64,000 bases of DNA from Aminobacter sp. HY435 (GCF_027568395.1 NZ_JANKZL010000001.1:434001-498000), one strand, 5' to 3'; shown: positions 25,200-36,214, counted from the first letter of the stretch. Numbers and translations are program-made. The notes: generated by a model not told the origin, from the letters alone.

Positions 25200-26524
25200 G
25201 CGGCAACGCCCAGCTTGCCAAGCGCCTCGGCGACCGGCAGCGTCACGCGCTCGCCGCTCTTGCGGTTCTTGAGCTCGACTTCGCCTGCAGCCGCACCGCG
25301 CGGCCCGACGATCACCTGCCACGGCAGGCCGATCAGGTCGGCGGTGGCAAACTTGCCGCCGGCGCGCTGGTCGGTGTCGTCGTAGAGCACGTCCTTGCCG
25401 GCAGCCTCGAACGCCGCATACAGTTCGGCGCAGATGCGGTCGCACTCGGCGTCGCCAACCTTCATGTTGATCAGGCCGATGTCGAACGGCGCGATCGATT
25501 CCGGCCAGATGATGCCGTTCTCGTCATGGCTCGCCTCGATGATGGCGGCGATCAGGCGGCTCGGACCGATGCCGTAGGAGCCCATCGAAACGAAGTGCTC
25601 CTTGCCGTCGGGGCCGGTCACCTTGGCCCCCATCGGCTTCGAATACTTCTCGCCGAAATGGAAGATGTGGCCGACTTCGATGCCGCGCGCCGAAACCTTG
25701 TCTGCCTCGGGCACCGCATCCCATGCAGCCTCGTCGTGCATCTCTTCGGTCGCGGCGTAAGGCGTCGTCCACCGCTGTACGATTCCGCCGATTTCGCCGT
25801 CATTGGCAAAGTCGACATCGGCGCCGGGAACCGGCAGCGACAGGTAGTCGCGATGGCAGAACACCTGGCTTTCGCCGGTGTCGGCCAGGATGATGAATTC
25901 GTGGCTGAGGTCGCCGCCGATCGGGCCGGTGTCTGCACGCATCGGGATCGCCTGCAGGCCCATCCGCGTGAAGGTGCGCAGATACGACACGAACATGCGG
26001 TTGTAGGCGGCCTTCGCGCCCTCGTAGTCGAGGTCGAACGAATAGGCGTCCTTCATCAGGAATTCGCGGCTGCGCATGACGCCGAAGCGCGGACGCACCT
26101 CGTCGCGGAACTTCCACTGGATGTGGTAGAGGTTGAGCGGCAGGTCCTTGTAGGACTTGACGTAGGAGCGGAAGATTTCCGTCACCATCTCTTCGTTGGT
26201 CGGGCCGAACAGCATGTCGCGCTCATGCCGGTCCTTGATGCGCAGCATTTCCTTGCCGTAGTCGTCGTAGCGGCCACTTTCGCGCCAAAGGTCGGCCGAC
26301 TGGATGGTCGGCATCAGGATTTCGAGCGCCCCTGCCCGGTCCTGCTCCTCGCGCACGATGCGGCACACCTTGTCGAGCACGCGCTTGCCCAGCGGCAGCC
26401 ACGAGAAGCTGCCCGCCCCCTGCTGCCTGATCATGCCGGCGCGGAGCATCAGGCGATGCGAGACGATGTCCGCCTCGCGGGGATTCTCTTTCAGGATAGG
26501 CAGGAAATAGCGCGACAGACGCAT
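25196..26524 (-). CDS. proS: Prolyl-tRNA synthetase
   Basis: 442 residues from ATG 26524 ([15 protein letters not shown]), the usual alphaproteobacterial start; ATG 26536 adds only four residues. Class II motifs: [26 protein letters not shown] (motif 1 region), [25 protein letters not shown] (motif 2), and [16 protein letters not shown] (motif 3). The anticodon-binding domain is at the C-terminus ([15 protein letters not shown]). It lacks the long editing insertion found in E. coli ProS, as is normal for the short alphaproteobacterial type. It is translationally coupled to lolC. Confidence 0.95.
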   Translation of the reverse strand: MRLSRYFLPILKENPREADIVSHRLMLRAGMIRQQGAGSFSWLPLGKRVLDKVCRIVREEQDRAGALEILMPTIQSADLWRESGRYDDYGKEMLRIKDRHERDMLFGPTNEEMVTEIFRSYVKSYKDLPLNLYHIQWKFRDEVRPRFGVMRSREFLMKDAYSFDLDYEGAKAAYNRMFVSYLRTFTRMGLQAIPMRADTGPIGGDLSHEFIILADTGESQVFCHRDYLSLPVPGADVDFANDGEIGGIVQRWTTPYAATEEMHDEAAWDAVPEADKVSARGIEVGHIFHFGEKYSKPMGAKVTGPDGKEHFVSMGSYGIGPSRLIAAIIEASHDENGIIWPESIAPFDIGLINMKVGDAECDRICAELYAAFEAAGKDVLYDDTDQRAGGKFATADLIGLPWQVIVGPRGAAAGEVELKNRKSGERVTLPVAEALGKLGVAA

Positions 26525-26764
26525 CGAATGTTCCATGAAAACGCAGATGCCGGAATCGGCAAATTGATGAGGCTTGCTTGAACGCGCTTCATAGCCATTT
26601 CATGGCCGGATGGAAACCCGCGCCTCGTTTCAAAGCAGCGTCAGATTGCCCTGATTGATTGCAAGGCAGCGCCTGCACACCACTTGTGCAATGCAGCACA
26701 GGAATGCCCCTTCAGAAGCAAATTTCCGCGTGACAATTCATTTCGGCTTGGTCTAATGTGCCCT

Positions 26765-26916
26765 GATAACCGAGAGGGCGGAGCATAAATCCGCTCTCCT
26801 ACGCGGTCAAAGTCTTGGGAGGATGCGATCTAGGCGCGGTAACTCGCAGCCGCCGGATAACGGAAAGCGGATCGGACGCGTTTAAATTGCAAGGCTTCGT
26901 GCCTTGCTTTTTTTTT
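26765..26916 (+). ncRNA. Candidate trans-encoded small RNA between DUF1467 and proS
   Basis: A promoter-like pair GTGACA (26730-26735) and TCTAAT (26752-26757) with 16-base spacing would start transcription near 26765. The predicted 150-base RNA begins with a bulged hairpin (GAGAG...CTCTC, about 26772-26798, loop GCATAAA) and ends in a perfect intrinsic terminator at 26889-26916. No conserved protein is encoded; a 20-codon frame at 26822 has its GGGAGG touching the ATG and is unlikely. It does not look like tmRNA, RNase P, SRP or 6S RNA. It is unnamed here. Confidence 0.6.
26889..26916 (+). terminator. Rho-independent terminator of the candidate sRNA
   Basis: The stem GCAAGGC (26889-26895) pairs perfectly with GCCTTGC (26901-26907) around TTCGT, followed by nine T residues (26908-26916). 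No protein-coding gene on the plus strand precedes it for kilobases, so it implies a short transcript. Confidence 0.9.
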
Positions 26917-26976
26917 GCATTTACATCTACTTGCAACGCGATGCTCAAGCACCATGGCGCAACGCCGGCGCTCAAA

Positions 26977-27040
26977 CTTACTGAGTTGGCGCATCGTGCT
27001 TTGCGAAAATCGGGTCCGATTTTCGGGCCGATGCGCTAGA
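26977..27040. repeat. Rhizobial hairpin repeat, copy 2, abutting the DUF1467 stop codon
   Basis: Second copy of the 64-base element at 5750-5813, with the same orientation relative to the neighbouring minus-strand gene. It ends one base before the TAG stop (27041-27043) of the DUF1467 gene. The rest of the gap 26525-26764 (upstream of proS) shows no gene. Confidence 0.85.
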
Positions 27041-27310
27041 CTAGTTGGAGCGTGGCAACAGGTTGGGGATGTCGTCGAAGTTGTAGCCGAGTCCCTTGGT
27101 GACGCCGTAGAAGCCGCCCATCAGCACCGCCGTGACAATTGTCGTCCAAAGCATGGCGCGGAGCATGTGCGGGCCGCGCGGAGCACTCGCCTCGGTCCCC
27201 AACGTCACATCCTTGTCGTCGTCCTGCGTCTTCAGCCCGAAAGGCAGGATGGCAAACAGCGTCAGCCACCAGAAGACGAAATACATCGCGGCGATTGAAA
27301 TCCAGGTCAT
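27041..27310 (-). CDS. DUF1467 family small membrane protein
   Basis: 89 residues with two hydrophobic segments (MYFVFWWLTLFAILPFGL, residues about 9-26, and MLWTTIVTAVLMGGFYGV, about 53-70). The short polar loop between them contains TQDDDKDVTLGTEASAP. DUF1467 proteins are small inner-membrane proteins of unknown role, usually found beside mce in this order. Its ATG overlaps the mce stop as ATGA, so it is co-translated with the epimerase. Confidence 0.85.
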   Translation of the reverse strand: MTWISIAAMYFVFWWLTLFAILPFGLKTQDDDKDVTLGTEASAPRGPHMLRAMLWTTIVTAVLMGGFYGVTKGLGYNFDDIPNLLPRSN

Positions 27311-27711
27311 GCCTGCTCCAATTCGACCAGAGTGCCCTGGAAGTCCTTCGGGTGAAGGAACAGCACCGGCTTGCCATGCGCGCCGGTCTTGGGATTGCCG
27401 TCGCCAAGCACGCGGGCGCCCGAGGCCTTGAGATGGTCGCGCGCCGCGAGGATATCGTCGACCTCGTAGCAGACGTGATGCATGCCGCCGGATGGGCTCT
27501 TGGCCAGGAACGCCGCGATCGGCGAGTTCTCGCCCAGCGGCTCGAGCAGCTCGATCTTGGTGTTGCCGACGTCGATGAACACCACGGTCACGCCATGCTC
27601 GGGCAATGCCTGAGGCTCGGTGACCTTGGCGCCGAGGGTGTCGCGATAGACCGCGCTCGCCGCAGCGAGGTCAGGCACGGCGATGGCAACGTGATTGAGG
27701 CGTCCAAGCAT
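27307..27711 (-). CDS. mce: Methylmalonyl-CoA epimerase
   Basis: 134 residues of the glyoxalase/vicinal-oxygen-chelate fold. GRLNHVAIAVPDL carries the first metal His, KIELLEPLGENSPIAAFLAK and GGMHHVCYEVDDI carry further metal-site residues, and VLFLHPKDFQGTLVELEQ the catalytic/metal Glu. The enzyme interconverts (S)- and (R)-methylmalonyl-CoA, feeding propionyl-CoA carbon into the B12-dependent mutase reaction; this is a link to the cobalamin genes nearby, though the mutase is not in the window. It follows rnj on the same strand. Confidence 0.93.
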   Translation of the reverse strand: MLGRLNHVAIAVPDLAAASAVYRDTLGAKVTEPQALPEHGVTVVFIDVGNTKIELLEPLGENSPIAAFLAKSPSGGMHHVCYEVDDILAARDHLKASGARVLGDGNPKTGAHGKPVLFLHPKDFQGTLVELEQA

Positions 27712-27804
27712 TGATCCAAATCCCAGCGAATGGCGAATGGTGAGCAGGCAATTGGAAGAGACGATCGCGGATCGCTCTATTCGCCATGCGCTACGCCCAT
27801 TCGC

Positions 27805-29475
27805 TCACCTTGTGACGAACACAGTCACCAGCGGTTTCTTGCCCCAGGCTTCGTTGGCAGCACCTCGCACCGCGCGACGAACAGCTTCCTGGACCAGGTC
27901 GAGGTCTTTTCGGCGCGCGCGGGGTATCGAGTCCACGGCGCCTATTGCCGCATCGAGCATCAACTCTTCGAGAGCGTCGCCGCCGGCGTCCGCTTCGGCC
28001 ACGCCGATGGCAACCAGATCGGGGTCTCCAGACAACTCGTACTTGTCATCGAGCACGACATTGACCGCAACATGGCCGGCAAATGACAGCTTGCGCCGGT
28101 CGCGGATGCCCATTTCCTCGTCCGAGCCGATCAGCTTGCCGTCCTTGAAGACGCGACCGAAAGGCACCTGGTCGATGATCTCGGCGGCGCCCGGCCACAG
28201 CCTCAGCATGTCGCCGTCGCGGATCTGCGCCACTTCGGGAATGCCGCACATCGCCATCAGCGACCCCTGGCCGACCAGATGGGCTGCCTCGCCATGCACC
28301 GGCACGCCGATGCGCGGACGAACCCATTCGTACATTCGCTTGAGCTCGCTGCGGCGCGGGTGGCCGGAGACGTGCACCAGCGCGTCGCCGTCCTCGATGA
28401 TCTTCATGCCCTGGTCGATGAGCAGGTTCTTGATCTCGAGGATGGCCTTTTCGTTGCCGGGAATGGTACGCGACGAAAACACCACCGTGTCGCCGGGCGA
28501 CAGCGCCACCGTCTTCATCTCGTCGCGGGCAAGCTTGGCAAGGGCTGCGCGCGGCTCGCCCTGGCTGCCGGTGCAGATGACGACGAGGTTTTCGCGCGGG
28601 ATGTAGCCGTAATCCTCTTCGGAGACGAACTCCGGCAAGCCATCCATGTAGCCGAGCTCGCTCGACACATCGATGACGCGTTTGAGCGAACGGCCCATGA
28701 CCAGAACCTGGCGGCCGGCGTCGCGCGCGGCTTCCGCGATCGAGCGGATGCGGCCAACATTCGACGAGAAGGTGGTGACCGCGACCCGGCCCTTGGCCTC
28801 TTCGATCACCTTGCGGATGCCCTGCCCGACCTGCTGCTCGGACGGGGAGTCGCCTTCGCGCAGCGCATTGGTGGAATCGCAGACCAGCGCCAGCACGCCC
28901 TTGTCGCCGTAGGCGCGGAACCGCGCCTCGTCGGTCATCGGGCCGATTTCCGGCGCCGGATCGATCTTCCAGTCGCCGGTGTGGATCACCGTTCCGGCGG
29001 GCGTGGTGATCGCAAGCGACACCGGCTCGGGAATCGAGTGACTGACCGCGATCGCCTCGATCTCGAACGGGCCGATCGAAAACTTCTCGCCGGCGCGGTA
29101 GACGGTGACCGGGATCTTCGGCGCACCCTGCTCGGACTGGCGCTTGGCTTCGAGCAGGCCCGCCGCGAACGGCGTCATCCACACTTGAGCCTTGAGCTTG
29201 GGCCAGGTGTCGAGCAGCGCGCCATAATGGTCTTCATGGGCATGGGTGATGACGATGCCGCGCAGGTTCTTCAGATCGTCCTCGATGAAACGCGTGTCGG
29301 GCAGCACCAGGTCGACGCCGGGCAGCGTCGCGTCGGGGAATGTCACGCCGACGTCGATGATGATCCATTCGCGAGCGTTCGCGGGGCCAAACCCATAAAG
29401 GGCGAAGTTCATGCCGATCTCGCCGACGCCACCGAGCGGCACGAATACGAGCTCGGCGTTTTCCGCTTTCGCCAT
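27805..29475 (-). CDS. rnj: Ribonuclease J
   Basis: 556 residues from ATG 29475, with AAAGGA upstream. The metallo-beta-lactamase motif is VITHAHEDHYGALLD (about residues 73-87); SHSIPEPVSLAI and HTGDWKIDPAPE supply further Zn ligands; the beta-CASP part includes TTFSSNVGRI, GRSLKR, VICTGSQGEP and HVSGHPRRSELKRM. RNase J is a 5'-3' exonuclease and endonuclease that matures rRNA and mRNA in alphaproteobacteria. It lies between birA and mce in the conserved post-nuo gene string. Confidence 0.95.
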   Translation of the reverse strand: MAKAENAELVFVPLGGVGEIGMNFALYGFGPANAREWIIIDVGVTFPDATLPGVDLVLPDTRFIEDDLKNLRGIVITHAHEDHYGALLDTWPKLKAQVWMTPFAAGLLEAKRQSEQGAPKIPVTVYRAGEKFSIGPFEIEAIAVSHSIPEPVSLAITTPAGTVIHTGDWKIDPAPEIGPMTDEARFRAYGDKGVLALVCDSTNALREGDSPSEQQVGQGIRKVIEEAKGRVAVTTFSSNVGRIRSIAEAARDAGRQVLVMGRSLKRVIDVSSELGYMDGLPEFVSEEDYGYIPRENLVVICTGSQGEPRAALAKLARDEMKTVALSPGDTVVFSSRTIPGNEKAILEIKNLLIDQGMKIIEDGDALVHVSGHPRRSELKRMYEWVRPRIGVPVHGEAAHLVGQGSLMAMCGIPEVAQIRDGDMLRLWPGAAEIIDQVPFGRVFKDGKLIGSDEEMGIRDRRKLSFAGHVAVNVVLDDKYELSGDPDLVAIGVAEADAGGDALEELMLDAAIGAVDSIPRARRKDLDLVQEAVRRAVRGAANEAWGKKPLVTVFVTR

Positions 29476-29497
29476 ACCAGAAATCCTTTCAGGCCTT

Positions 29498-30325
29498 TCA
29501 GGCCGCGCCGGCAGATGCAACCGCGCCGAAATGCACGTCGCCCGCGGCGATCTTTACCGTTTCACCTTTAGCGTCACGGATGACGAAGCGGCAATCCTCG
29601 TCTATGGTTTCGAAGACGCCGCGTACCACATTTCCATCGACGCGCACGGCCACTTCACTGCCCAGTCCAGCCGCCCGAGCAAGCCAGCGCTTGCGAATGG
29701 CTGCCAGCCCCCGGCCTTCGGCCCAGATGCGTTCATTGTCGCTCCACGCATCCGACAACGCCAGAAACAGCGTCTCGGCGTCGACGGTCGAGCCCAGGGT
29801 TACAAGAGACGTCGCCGGGTACGGCACGTCGCTCGGATGGGCGACGACATTGACGCCGATGCCGATGCCGATGGCCAGGCGCCCCTGCGACAGCAGCGTG
29901 GACTCAAGAAGAATGCCCGCCATCTTGGCGCCTGAAGCCAGGACGTCGTTCGGCCACTTCAGCTCGAAACGCTTGATGCCCTGGCCCGTGCCGCCATCGA
30001 CGCCGACCGAAAAGCGAGCGTTGGGGGCAACGGCGTCGAGCGCATCGGCAAGGGCAAGACCGGCGACAAATCCGAGGGTCGCCGCATGTTGCAGGTCGTG
30101 GTCGAGAACCTTGAGCAGCGTCGCGGCGAGGTTACCCTCGGGCGTCGCCCAGACGCGACCACGCCGGCCGCGTCCGCTCTCCTGCTTCTTCGAGACGATC
30201 CAGAGCTTGCCCGGATCGCCGGCCAGCGCGCGTTCTATGGCCAGCGCGTTGGTCGACCCGACCGTCTCGTGGGCTTCCAGGCGGAAACCGTCGGCGACGG
30301 CTGTCGGTGCGAGCTGGAACCGCAT
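29498..30325 (-). CDS. birA: BirA, biotin-[acetyl-CoA-carboxylase] ligase
   Basis: 275 residues. The catalytic domain signatures are VGSTNALAIERAL, KKQESGRGRRGRVWATPEGNLAATLL (the biotinyl-AMP loop GRGRRGR) and ELKWPNDVLASGAKMAGILLE. A C-terminal SH3-like domain is present. There is no N-terminal helix-turn-helix, so it is a monofunctional ligase and not a repressor. It attaches biotin to carboxylases such as acetyl- and propionyl-CoA carboxylase. It starts 4 bases after the nuoN stop and probably continues the nuo transcript. Confidence 0.93.
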   Translation of the reverse strand: MRFQLAPTAVADGFRLEAHETVGSTNALAIERALAGDPGKLWIVSKKQESGRGRRGRVWATPEGNLAATLLKVLDHDLQHAATLGFVAGLALADALDAVAPNARFSVGVDGGTGQGIKRFELKWPNDVLASGAKMAGILLESTLLSQGRLAIGIGIGVNVVAHPSDVPYPATSLVTLGSTVDAETLFLALSDAWSDNERIWAEGRGLAAIRKRWLARAAGLGSEVAVRVDGNVVRGVFETIDEDCRFVIRDAKGETVKIAAGDVHFGAVASAGAA

Positions 30326-30329
30326 GCCG

Positions 30330-31766
30330 TCAGAAGAAGGTCTTGGCAGCAGCGCTCGCCATCTGGCCGATCGGACCGCCGATCAGCACGTAGAACAGGA
30401 CGAACGCGCCGGACAGGCCGAGCACCAGGCGAAGCTCGCCGGCCATCGGCTGGAAGCCGCCAACCGGCTCATCGAACCACATGACCTTGATGATGCGCAG
30501 GTAGTAGAATGCGCCGACCACCGAAGCCAGGACACCAATGATCGCAAGTGCGTAGAGATTGGCGTCGATTGCCGCAAGGAACACGTACCATTTCCCCCAG
30601 AACCCGGCGAGCGGCGGAATGCCGGCCAGCGAGAACATCAGGATGGTCAGGATCGTCGCCATCATCGGATTGGTCGAGGACAGGCCGGCGAGATCGGAGA
30701 TCTGTTCGACATTGCCGTCCTTGCGCCGCATCGCCAGGATGAAGGCGAAGGTGCCAAGCGTCATCACGAGGTAGATCAGCATGTAGATGACCACGCCGCG
30801 CACGCCGGCTTCGCTGTTGGCGGCAAGGCCGACCAGCGCGTAACCCATGTGACCGATCGACGAATAAGCCATCAGGCGCTTGATGTTCCTCTGGCCGATC
30901 GCCGCGAACGAGCCGAGCACCATCGAGGCGATCGAAATGAACACGATGATCTGCTGCCAGTCCGAACCGATCGGCTCGAAGGCGCCCATGGTGACGCGAA
31001 CAATCAGTGCCATTGCCGCCATCTTGGGGGCAGCGGCGAAGAATGCCGTCACCGGCGTCGGCGCCCCCTCATAGACGTCGGGCGTCCACATGTGGAACGG
31101 AACCGCCGAGATCTTGAAACACAGGCCGGCCAGCACGAACACCAGGCCGAACACCAGGCCGAGCTGACGCTCGCCGCCGGTGAGAGCAGCAGCGATCGCC
31201 TCGAACGAGGTGTGACCGGTGTAGCCGTAAACCAGGCTGATGCCGTAGAGCAGCATGCCCGAGGACAGCGCGCCCAGCACGAAATACTTCAGGCCGGCTT
31301 CGGTCGACCGCACATTGTCGCGGTTGATCGCGGCAATGACATAGAGCGCCAGGGACTGCAGCTCGAGGCCGAGATACAGTGCCAGCATGTCGTTGGCCGA
31401 GATCATCAGCAGCATGCCCAGCGTCGCCAGCATGACCAGTACCGGGAACTCGAACTTGTCGAACTTCTCGGCCTTGGCGAAGCCAACCGACATGATCAGC
31501 GTCACGACCGCGCCAAGCAGCGTCAGAAGCTTCATGAAACGGGCGAACGGATCGGAAATGAAGGCCGTGCCGAATGCCGCGCCGTCATGGCCGAACACCA
31601 GCATCCAGGCGCCGGCGGCAATCAGCAGCGCAACGGCAAGGCCGGTCACCGTGGTGTTGGCCCGCTCGCCGGAGAACACGCCGACCATCAGCAGCGCCAG
31701 CGCGCCGACGGCGATGATCAGCTCCGGAGCGGAGAGAGAGAGGCTCGAAAGGAGTTCGGGCGTCAT
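30330..31766 (-). CDS. nuoN: NuoN, NADH-quinone oxidoreductase subunit N
   Basis: 478 residues from ATG 31766 ([17 protein letters not shown]); a TTG three codons earlier is not needed. About 14 membrane helices. The antiporter-like core shows [22 protein letters not shown] (with the conserved proton-channel Lys/His surroundings) and [21 protein letters not shown]. This subunit forms one of three proton-pumping modules of complex I in the inner membrane. Last gene of the nuo operon, 15 bases after nuoM. Confidence 0.95.
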   Translation of the reverse strand: MTPELLSSLSLSAPELIIAVGALALLMVGVFSGERANTTVTGLAVALLIAAGAWMLVFGHDGAAFGTAFISDPFARFMKLLTLLGAVVTLIMSVGFAKAEKFDKFEFPVLVMLATLGMLLMISANDMLALYLGLELQSLALYVIAAINRDNVRSTEAGLKYFVLGALSSGMLLYGISLVYGYTGHTSFEAIAAALTGGERQLGLVFGLVFVLAGLCFKISAVPFHMWTPDVYEGAPTPVTAFFAAAPKMAAMALIVRVTMGAFEPIGSDWQQIIVFISIASMVLGSFAAIGQRNIKRLMAYSSIGHMGYALVGLAANSEAGVRGVVIYMLIYLVMTLGTFAFILAMRRKDGNVEQISDLAGLSSTNPMMATILTILMFSLAGIPPLAGFWGKWYVFLAAIDANLYALAIIGVLASVVGAFYYLRIIKVMWFDEPVGGFQPMAGELRLVLGLSGAFVLFYVLIGGPIGQMASAAAKTFF

Positions 31767-31781
31767 GGTTCGCAAAACCCC

Positions 31782-33287
31782 TTAGTTCGCCGCCGCGGTC
31801 TGCGCGGCATCGATCGATACGGTTACGTTGTTGATCAACGCCTTCACCGATGCCGTCGTGACATCGAAGACGGGCGTCGGATAGACGCCGTAGAAGATCA
31901 CCAGGATCACCAGCGGATAAAGGACGACCTTCTCGCGGACCGACAGGTCGAACAGACCCTTGAGGCTTTCCTTGGTCAGCGCGCCGAAGATCACGCGGCG
32001 GTAGAGCCACAATGCATAGGCAGCCGACAGGATGACGCCGGTGGCCGCGAACAGCGCCACCCAGGTGTTGACCTGGAAGATGCCGAACAGCGTCAGGAAC
32101 TCGCCGACAAAGCCGGAAGTGCCGGGCAGACCGACATTGGCCATGGTGAAGATCAGGAAGGCGACAGCGTATTTCGGCATGTTGTTGACCAGGCCGCCAT
32201 AGGCCGCGATCTCGCGGGTGTGCATGCGGTCGTAGACGACGCCGACGCAGAGGAACAGCGCGCCCGAAACCAAACCGTGGCTGAGCATCTGGAAGATCGC
32301 GCCCTGCACGCCCGCCTCGTTCATCGCGAAGATGCCCATGGTGACGTAGCCCATGTGGGCGACCGACGAGTAGGCGATCAGCTTCTTCATGTCTTCCTGC
32401 ATCAGCGCCACCAGCGAGGTGTAGATGATGGCGATGACCGAAAGCGTGAACACGAACGGCGCGAAGAAGTCCGAGGCCAGCGGGAACATCGGCAGCGAGA
32501 AGCGCAGGAAGCCGTAGCCGCCCATCTTCAGCAGGATGCCCGCCAGGATGACCGAACCGGCTGTCGGCGCCTCGACGTGCGCGTCGGGCAACCAGGTATG
32601 AACCGGCCACATCGGCATCTTCACCGCAAACGAGGCGAAGAAGGCCAGCCATAGCCATGTCTGCATGCTGGCCGGGAAGTCATGCGCCATCAGCGTCGGG
32701 ATGTCGGTCGTGCCCGCCTGCCAGAACATCGCCATGATGGCCAGAAGCATCAGCACCGAGCCGAGCAGCGTGTAGAGGAAGAACTTGAAGCTGGCATAGA
32801 CGCGGCGCTTGCCACCCCAGACGCCGATGATGATGAACATCGGGATCAGGCCGGCTTCGAAGAACACGTAGAACAGCACGATATCCAGCGCGCAGAAAAC
32901 GCCGATCATCAGCGTTTCCAGGATCAGGAACGCGATCATGTATTCCTTGACGCGCTTTTCCACCGACTCCCAGCTTGCCAGGATGCACAGCGGCATCAGG
33001 AAGGTGGTCAGGATCACGAACAGCATCGAAATGCCGTCCACGCCCATGTGGTAGGAAATGCCGGAGTCGAGCCAGGCCATCTTTTCGACGAACTGGAAGC
33101 CGGTCTCGGCGTCGTCGAAATAGAACCAGATCAGCAGCGACACCACGAAGGTGAACACCGTGGTCAGCAGCGCGACATTGCGGATGTTGCGGCGCGCCGC
33201 ATCACCGTCGTCCCTGATCAGAAGGATCAGGAACGCACCGACCAGCGGCAGGAAGGTGATCAGCGAGAGAATGGGAACGCCGGACAT
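31782..33287 (-). CDS. nuoM: NuoM, NADH-quinone oxidoreductase subunit M
   Basis: 501 residues from ATG 33287, sharing one base with the nuoL stop (TGATG). About 14 membrane helices; [41 protein letters not shown] and [20 protein letters not shown] are the antiporter-module hallmarks, including the essential Glu in [11 protein letters not shown] and the channel lysines. It pumps protons in the distal membrane arm of complex I. Confidence 0.95.
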   Translation of the reverse strand: MSGVPILSLITFLPLVGAFLILLIRDDGDAARRNIRNVALLTTVFTFVVSLLIWFYFDDAETGFQFVEKMAWLDSGISYHMGVDGISMLFVILTTFLMPLCILASWESVEKRVKEYMIAFLILETLMIGVFCALDIVLFYVFFEAGLIPMFIIIGVWGGKRRVYASFKFFLYTLLGSVLMLLAIMAMFWQAGTTDIPTLMAHDFPASMQTWLWLAFFASFAVKMPMWPVHTWLPDAHVEAPTAGSVILAGILLKMGGYGFLRFSLPMFPLASDFFAPFVFTLSVIAIIYTSLVALMQEDMKKLIAYSSVAHMGYVTMGIFAMNEAGVQGAIFQMLSHGLVSGALFLCVGVVYDRMHTREIAAYGGLVNNMPKYAVAFLIFTMANVGLPGTSGFVGEFLTLFGIFQVNTWVALFAATGVILSAAYALWLYRRVIFGALTKESLKGLFDLSVREKVVLYPLVILVIFYGVYPTPVFDVTTASVKALINNVTVSIDAAQTAAAN

Positions 33288-35272
33288 CAGAAGGAGCTCC
33301 CAAGCATCATCCAGGTAACTAGGGCCGCCACGCCGATCAGCATGGCGAAGGCATAGTGGTAGAGGTAGCCGGTCTGCAGCTTGACGACACGGTTGGTTAC
33401 ATCGACGACGCGCGCCGAGATACCGTCTGCGCCGAAGCCGTCGATCAGCCAGCCGTCGCCCTGCTTCCACAGGAAGCGGCCGAGCCACTTGGCCGGACGA
33501 ACGAACAGGAAGTCATAGAGTTCGTCGAAGTACCACTTGTTGAGCAGGAAGGCATACAGGCCGCGGTGGCGCTGAGCCAACACCTTCGGAGCCTCCGGCG
33601 AGCGGATGTAGAAGATGTAGGCGACGACAAATCCCGACAGCATCGCAACGAATGGCGCAAGCTTCACCCACATCGGCACGCTGTGGAAGTCGTGCAGGAT
33701 GTGGTTGGTGTCGAGCGTGAACAGCGCGCCCTTCCAGAATTCGGCATAGGCTTCGCCGATGAAGTAATCGTGGAACACGACGCCTGCAAACAGCGCACCG
33801 ACAGCCAGGATGAACAGCGGCACCAGCATCACCGGCGGCGATTCATGCACATGGTGCATGACGTCGGCGGTGGCGCGCGGCTTGCCGTGGAAGGTCATGA
33901 AAATCAGCCGCCACGAATAGAAGCTGGTGAAGCAGGCGGAGATGACCAGGGCGATGAAGGCGAAGATCGCAACCGCGTTGTGGCCGACGAACGCACCTTC
34001 AATGATCGCATCCTTGGAGAAGAAGCCGGCGGTGCCGATGATCGTCGCCGGGATGCCGACGCCGGTCAGGGCAAGCGTGCCGATGACCATCATCCAGTAG
34101 GTGGACGGGATCAGCCTGCGCAGGCCGCCCATCTTGCGCATGTCCTGCTCGTCGGAAACGGCGTGGATGACCGAGCCGGATCCCAGGAACAGCAGCGCCT
34201 TGAAGAAGGCGTGCGTGAACAGGTGGAAGATCGCAGCCGAGTAGAAGCCGAGGCCGAGCGCCACGAACATGTAGCCGAGCTGCGAGCAGGTCGAATAGGC
34301 GATGACGCGCTTGATGTCGTTCTGCACCAGGCCGACGGTTGCCGCGAAGAATGCGGTGAACGCGCCGATGAAGGTCACGACCGTCAGCGCCGAGTGCGAC
34401 AGTTCGAACACCGGCGACAGGCGCGCCAGCATGAACACGCCGGCGGTGACCATCGTCGCCGCGTGGATCAGCGCCGACACGGGCGTCGGGCCTTCCATGG
34501 CGTCCGGCAGCCAGGTGTGCAGCGGCACCTGGGCGGACTTGCCCATGGCGCCCATGAACAGCAGCAGGCAGACCACGGTGACCGCGACATGCTTGTCGAG
34601 TGCGTAACCCAGGAAGACGAGCACGGTATCGCCGTGATCGGCGCCCTCGGCCGGCAGGTAGCCGGCAGCATTGGCGAAGATCGTGCTCAGATTGACCGAG
34701 CCGAACAGAACGAAAATGCCGAAAATGCCGAGCAGGAAGCCGAAGTCGCCGATACGGTTGACGACGAAAGCCTTGATGGCCGCGGCGTTTGCGGACGGCT
34801 TCTTGTACCAGAAACCGATCAGCAGGTAGGACGCGAGGCCCACCCCTTCCCAGCCGAAGAACATCTGGACGAGGTTGTCCGAGGTCACCAGCATCAGCAT
34901 CGCGAAGGTGAACAGCGACAGATAGGCGAAGAAGCGCGGCCGATGCGGATCGTGGTGCATGTAGCCGATCGAGTAGATATGCACGAGCGACGACACCGTG
35001 TTGACCACGACCAGCATGACCACGGTCAGCGTGTCGATGCGCAACGCCCAGTCGGCCTGCAGGCCGGCGACGTCGAGGAAGCGCAGCACCGGCACGGTGA
35101 ACGCCTCGGCGTGGCCGATACCGACATTGATGAAGGCCACCCAGGACAGCACCGCCGACACCACCAGGAAACCGGAGGTGACATATTCGGAAGCCTTGGC
35201 TCCGATGGCGCGGCCGAACAGGCCTGCGATCAGGAAACCTGCGAGCGGAAGGAAGACGATTAGCTGGTACAT
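33287..35272 (-). CDS. nuoL: NuoL, NADH-quinone oxidoreductase subunit L
   Basis: 661 residues with about 16 membrane helices. [47 protein letters not shown] and [21 protein letters not shown] are diagnostic. The C-terminal portion after residue 500 holds the long lateral helix that runs along the membrane arm and the last anchor helix. Terminal antiporter-like subunit of complex I. The gene follows nuoK by 10 bases. Confidence 0.95.
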   Translation of the reverse strand: MYQLIVFLPLAGFLIAGLFGRAIGAKASEYVTSGFLVVSAVLSWVAFINVGIGHAEAFTVPVLRFLDVAGLQADWALRIDTLTVVMLVVVNTVSSLVHIYSIGYMHHDPHRPRFFAYLSLFTFAMLMLVTSDNLVQMFFGWEGVGLASYLLIGFWYKKPSANAAAIKAFVVNRIGDFGFLLGIFGIFVLFGSVNLSTIFANAAGYLPAEGADHGDTVLVFLGYALDKHVAVTVVCLLLFMGAMGKSAQVPLHTWLPDAMEGPTPVSALIHAATMVTAGVFMLARLSPVFELSHSALTVVTFIGAFTAFFAATVGLVQNDIKRVIAYSTCSQLGYMFVALGLGFYSAAIFHLFTHAFFKALLFLGSGSVIHAVSDEQDMRKMGGLRRLIPSTYWMMVIGTLALTGVGIPATIIGTAGFFSKDAIIEGAFVGHNAVAIFAFIALVISACFTSFYSWRLIFMTFHGKPRATADVMHHVHESPPVMLVPLFILAVGALFAGVVFHDYFIGEAYAEFWKGALFTLDTNHILHDFHSVPMWVKLAPFVAMLSGFVVAYIFYIRSPEAPKVLAQRHRGLYAFLLNKWYFDELYDFLFVRPAKWLGRFLWKQGDGWLIDGFGADGISARVVDVTNRVVKLQTGYLYHYAFAMLIGVAALVTWMMLGSSF

Positions 35273-35282
35273 GTTAGTCCCG

Positions 35283-35591
35283 TCAGCCCTTCATCATGTT
35301 CACGTCTTCGACCGCGATGGAGCCGCGGTTGCGGAAGAATACGACCAGAATGGCAAGCCCGATTGCCGCTTCGGCAGCAGCAACCGTCAGCACGAACAGC
35401 GCAAACACCTGTCCGACGAGATCGCCGAGCTGGGCCGAGAACGCCACGAAGTTGATATTGACCGCAAGCAGGATGAGTTCGATCGACATCAGGATGACGA
35501 TGACGTTCTTGCGGTTCAGGAAGATGCCGAACACGCCAAGCGTGAACATGACAGCCGATAGCGTGAGATAGTGCGCGATGCCGACAACCAT
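35283..35591 (-). CDS. nuoK: NuoK, NADH-quinone oxidoreductase subunit K
   Basis: 102 residues, three membrane helices. [28 protein letters not shown] carries the conserved membrane Glu of helix 2 (in SIELILLA), and [24 protein letters not shown] the second Glu (AAAEAAIGL). Both are on the proton path of complex I. It starts 2 bases after nuoJ ends. Confidence 0.95.
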   Translation of the reverse strand: MVVGIAHYLTLSAVMFTLGVFGIFLNRKNVIVILMSIELILLAVNINFVAFSAQLGDLVGQVFALFVLTVAAAEAAIGLAILVVFFRNRGSIAVEDVNMMKG

Positions 35592-35593
35592 GG

Positions 35594-36214
35594 TCAGATT
35601 CCCTTGCCCGTCTCGACCTTCTTGACCTCGATCGCGGTAGCCGGCGTGCGGGCGACCTGAGCCGGAATGCTCTGGCGCTTGACGTTCGGCTTGTGGCGCA
35701 GCGTCAGCACGATGGCGCCGATCATGGCGACCAGAAGCACGAGGCCGGCGATCTGGAAGAAGTAGATGTAGTCTGTGTACAGGATGTCGCCGAGTGCTGC
35801 CGTATTGTGGCGCGTGGCGATATCTGGCGTCGGCTGTGCGACAGCAGTCGCCAGCTTCGGCGCGAATGCGTAGCCGCCGGTCACCACGATCAGTTCGGCG
35901 GCGAGGATGAGGCCGACCAGTGCGCCGATCGGCGCATATTGCAGCGCGCCCGACTTGAGTTCGGCGAAGTCGACGTCGAGCATCATGACGACGAACAGGA
36001 ACAACACCGCCACCGCGCCGACATAGACGACGAGCAGGATCATCGCCAGGAACTCGGCGCCGGTCAAAAGGAACAGGCCCGCCGCGTTGAAGAACGTCAG
36101 GATCAGGTAGAGCACCGAGTGAACCGGGTTGCGCGCCGAAATGACCATGAAGGCCGACGCCACCGCGATGAAGGCGAAGAGGTAGAAAAATACCGCTTCA
36201 AGTCCGTTGAGCAT
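35594..36214 (-). CDS. nuoJ: NuoJ, NADH-quinone oxidoreductase subunit J
   Basis: 206 residues, five membrane helices. [26 protein letters not shown] and [27 protein letters not shown] are the NuoJ hallmarks; the latter contains the pi-bulge region of helix 3 that couples quinone chemistry to pumping. A polar C-terminal tail of about 30 residues follows. 127 bases separate it from nuoI, a relatively large gap inside the operon in which no gene is seen. Confidence 0.95.
   Translation of the reverse strand: MLNGLEAVFFYLFAFIAVASAFMVISARNPVHSVLYLILTFFNAAGLFLLTGAEFLAMILLVVYVGAVAVLFLFVVMMLDVDFAELKSGALQYAPIGALVGLILAAELIVVTGGYAFAPKLATAVAQPTPDIATRHNTAALGDILYTDYIYFFQIAGLVLLVAMIGAIVLTLRHKPNVKRQSIPAQVARTPATAIEVKKVETGKGI

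Noticed and set aside
26822-26884. A 20-codon frame inside the candidate sRNA
   Set aside because: The GGGAGG touches the ATG with no spacing, and the peptide is Arg-rich without features. A non-coding RNA explains the terminator better, though a leader peptide cannot be fully excluded.
29580-32654. A 1024-codon plus-strand frame across birA, nuoN and nuoM
   Set aside because: His/Gln/Arg/Asp-rich shadow of membrane-protein genes; no domain and no ribosome site. The same holds for 33356-35263 opposite nuoL.
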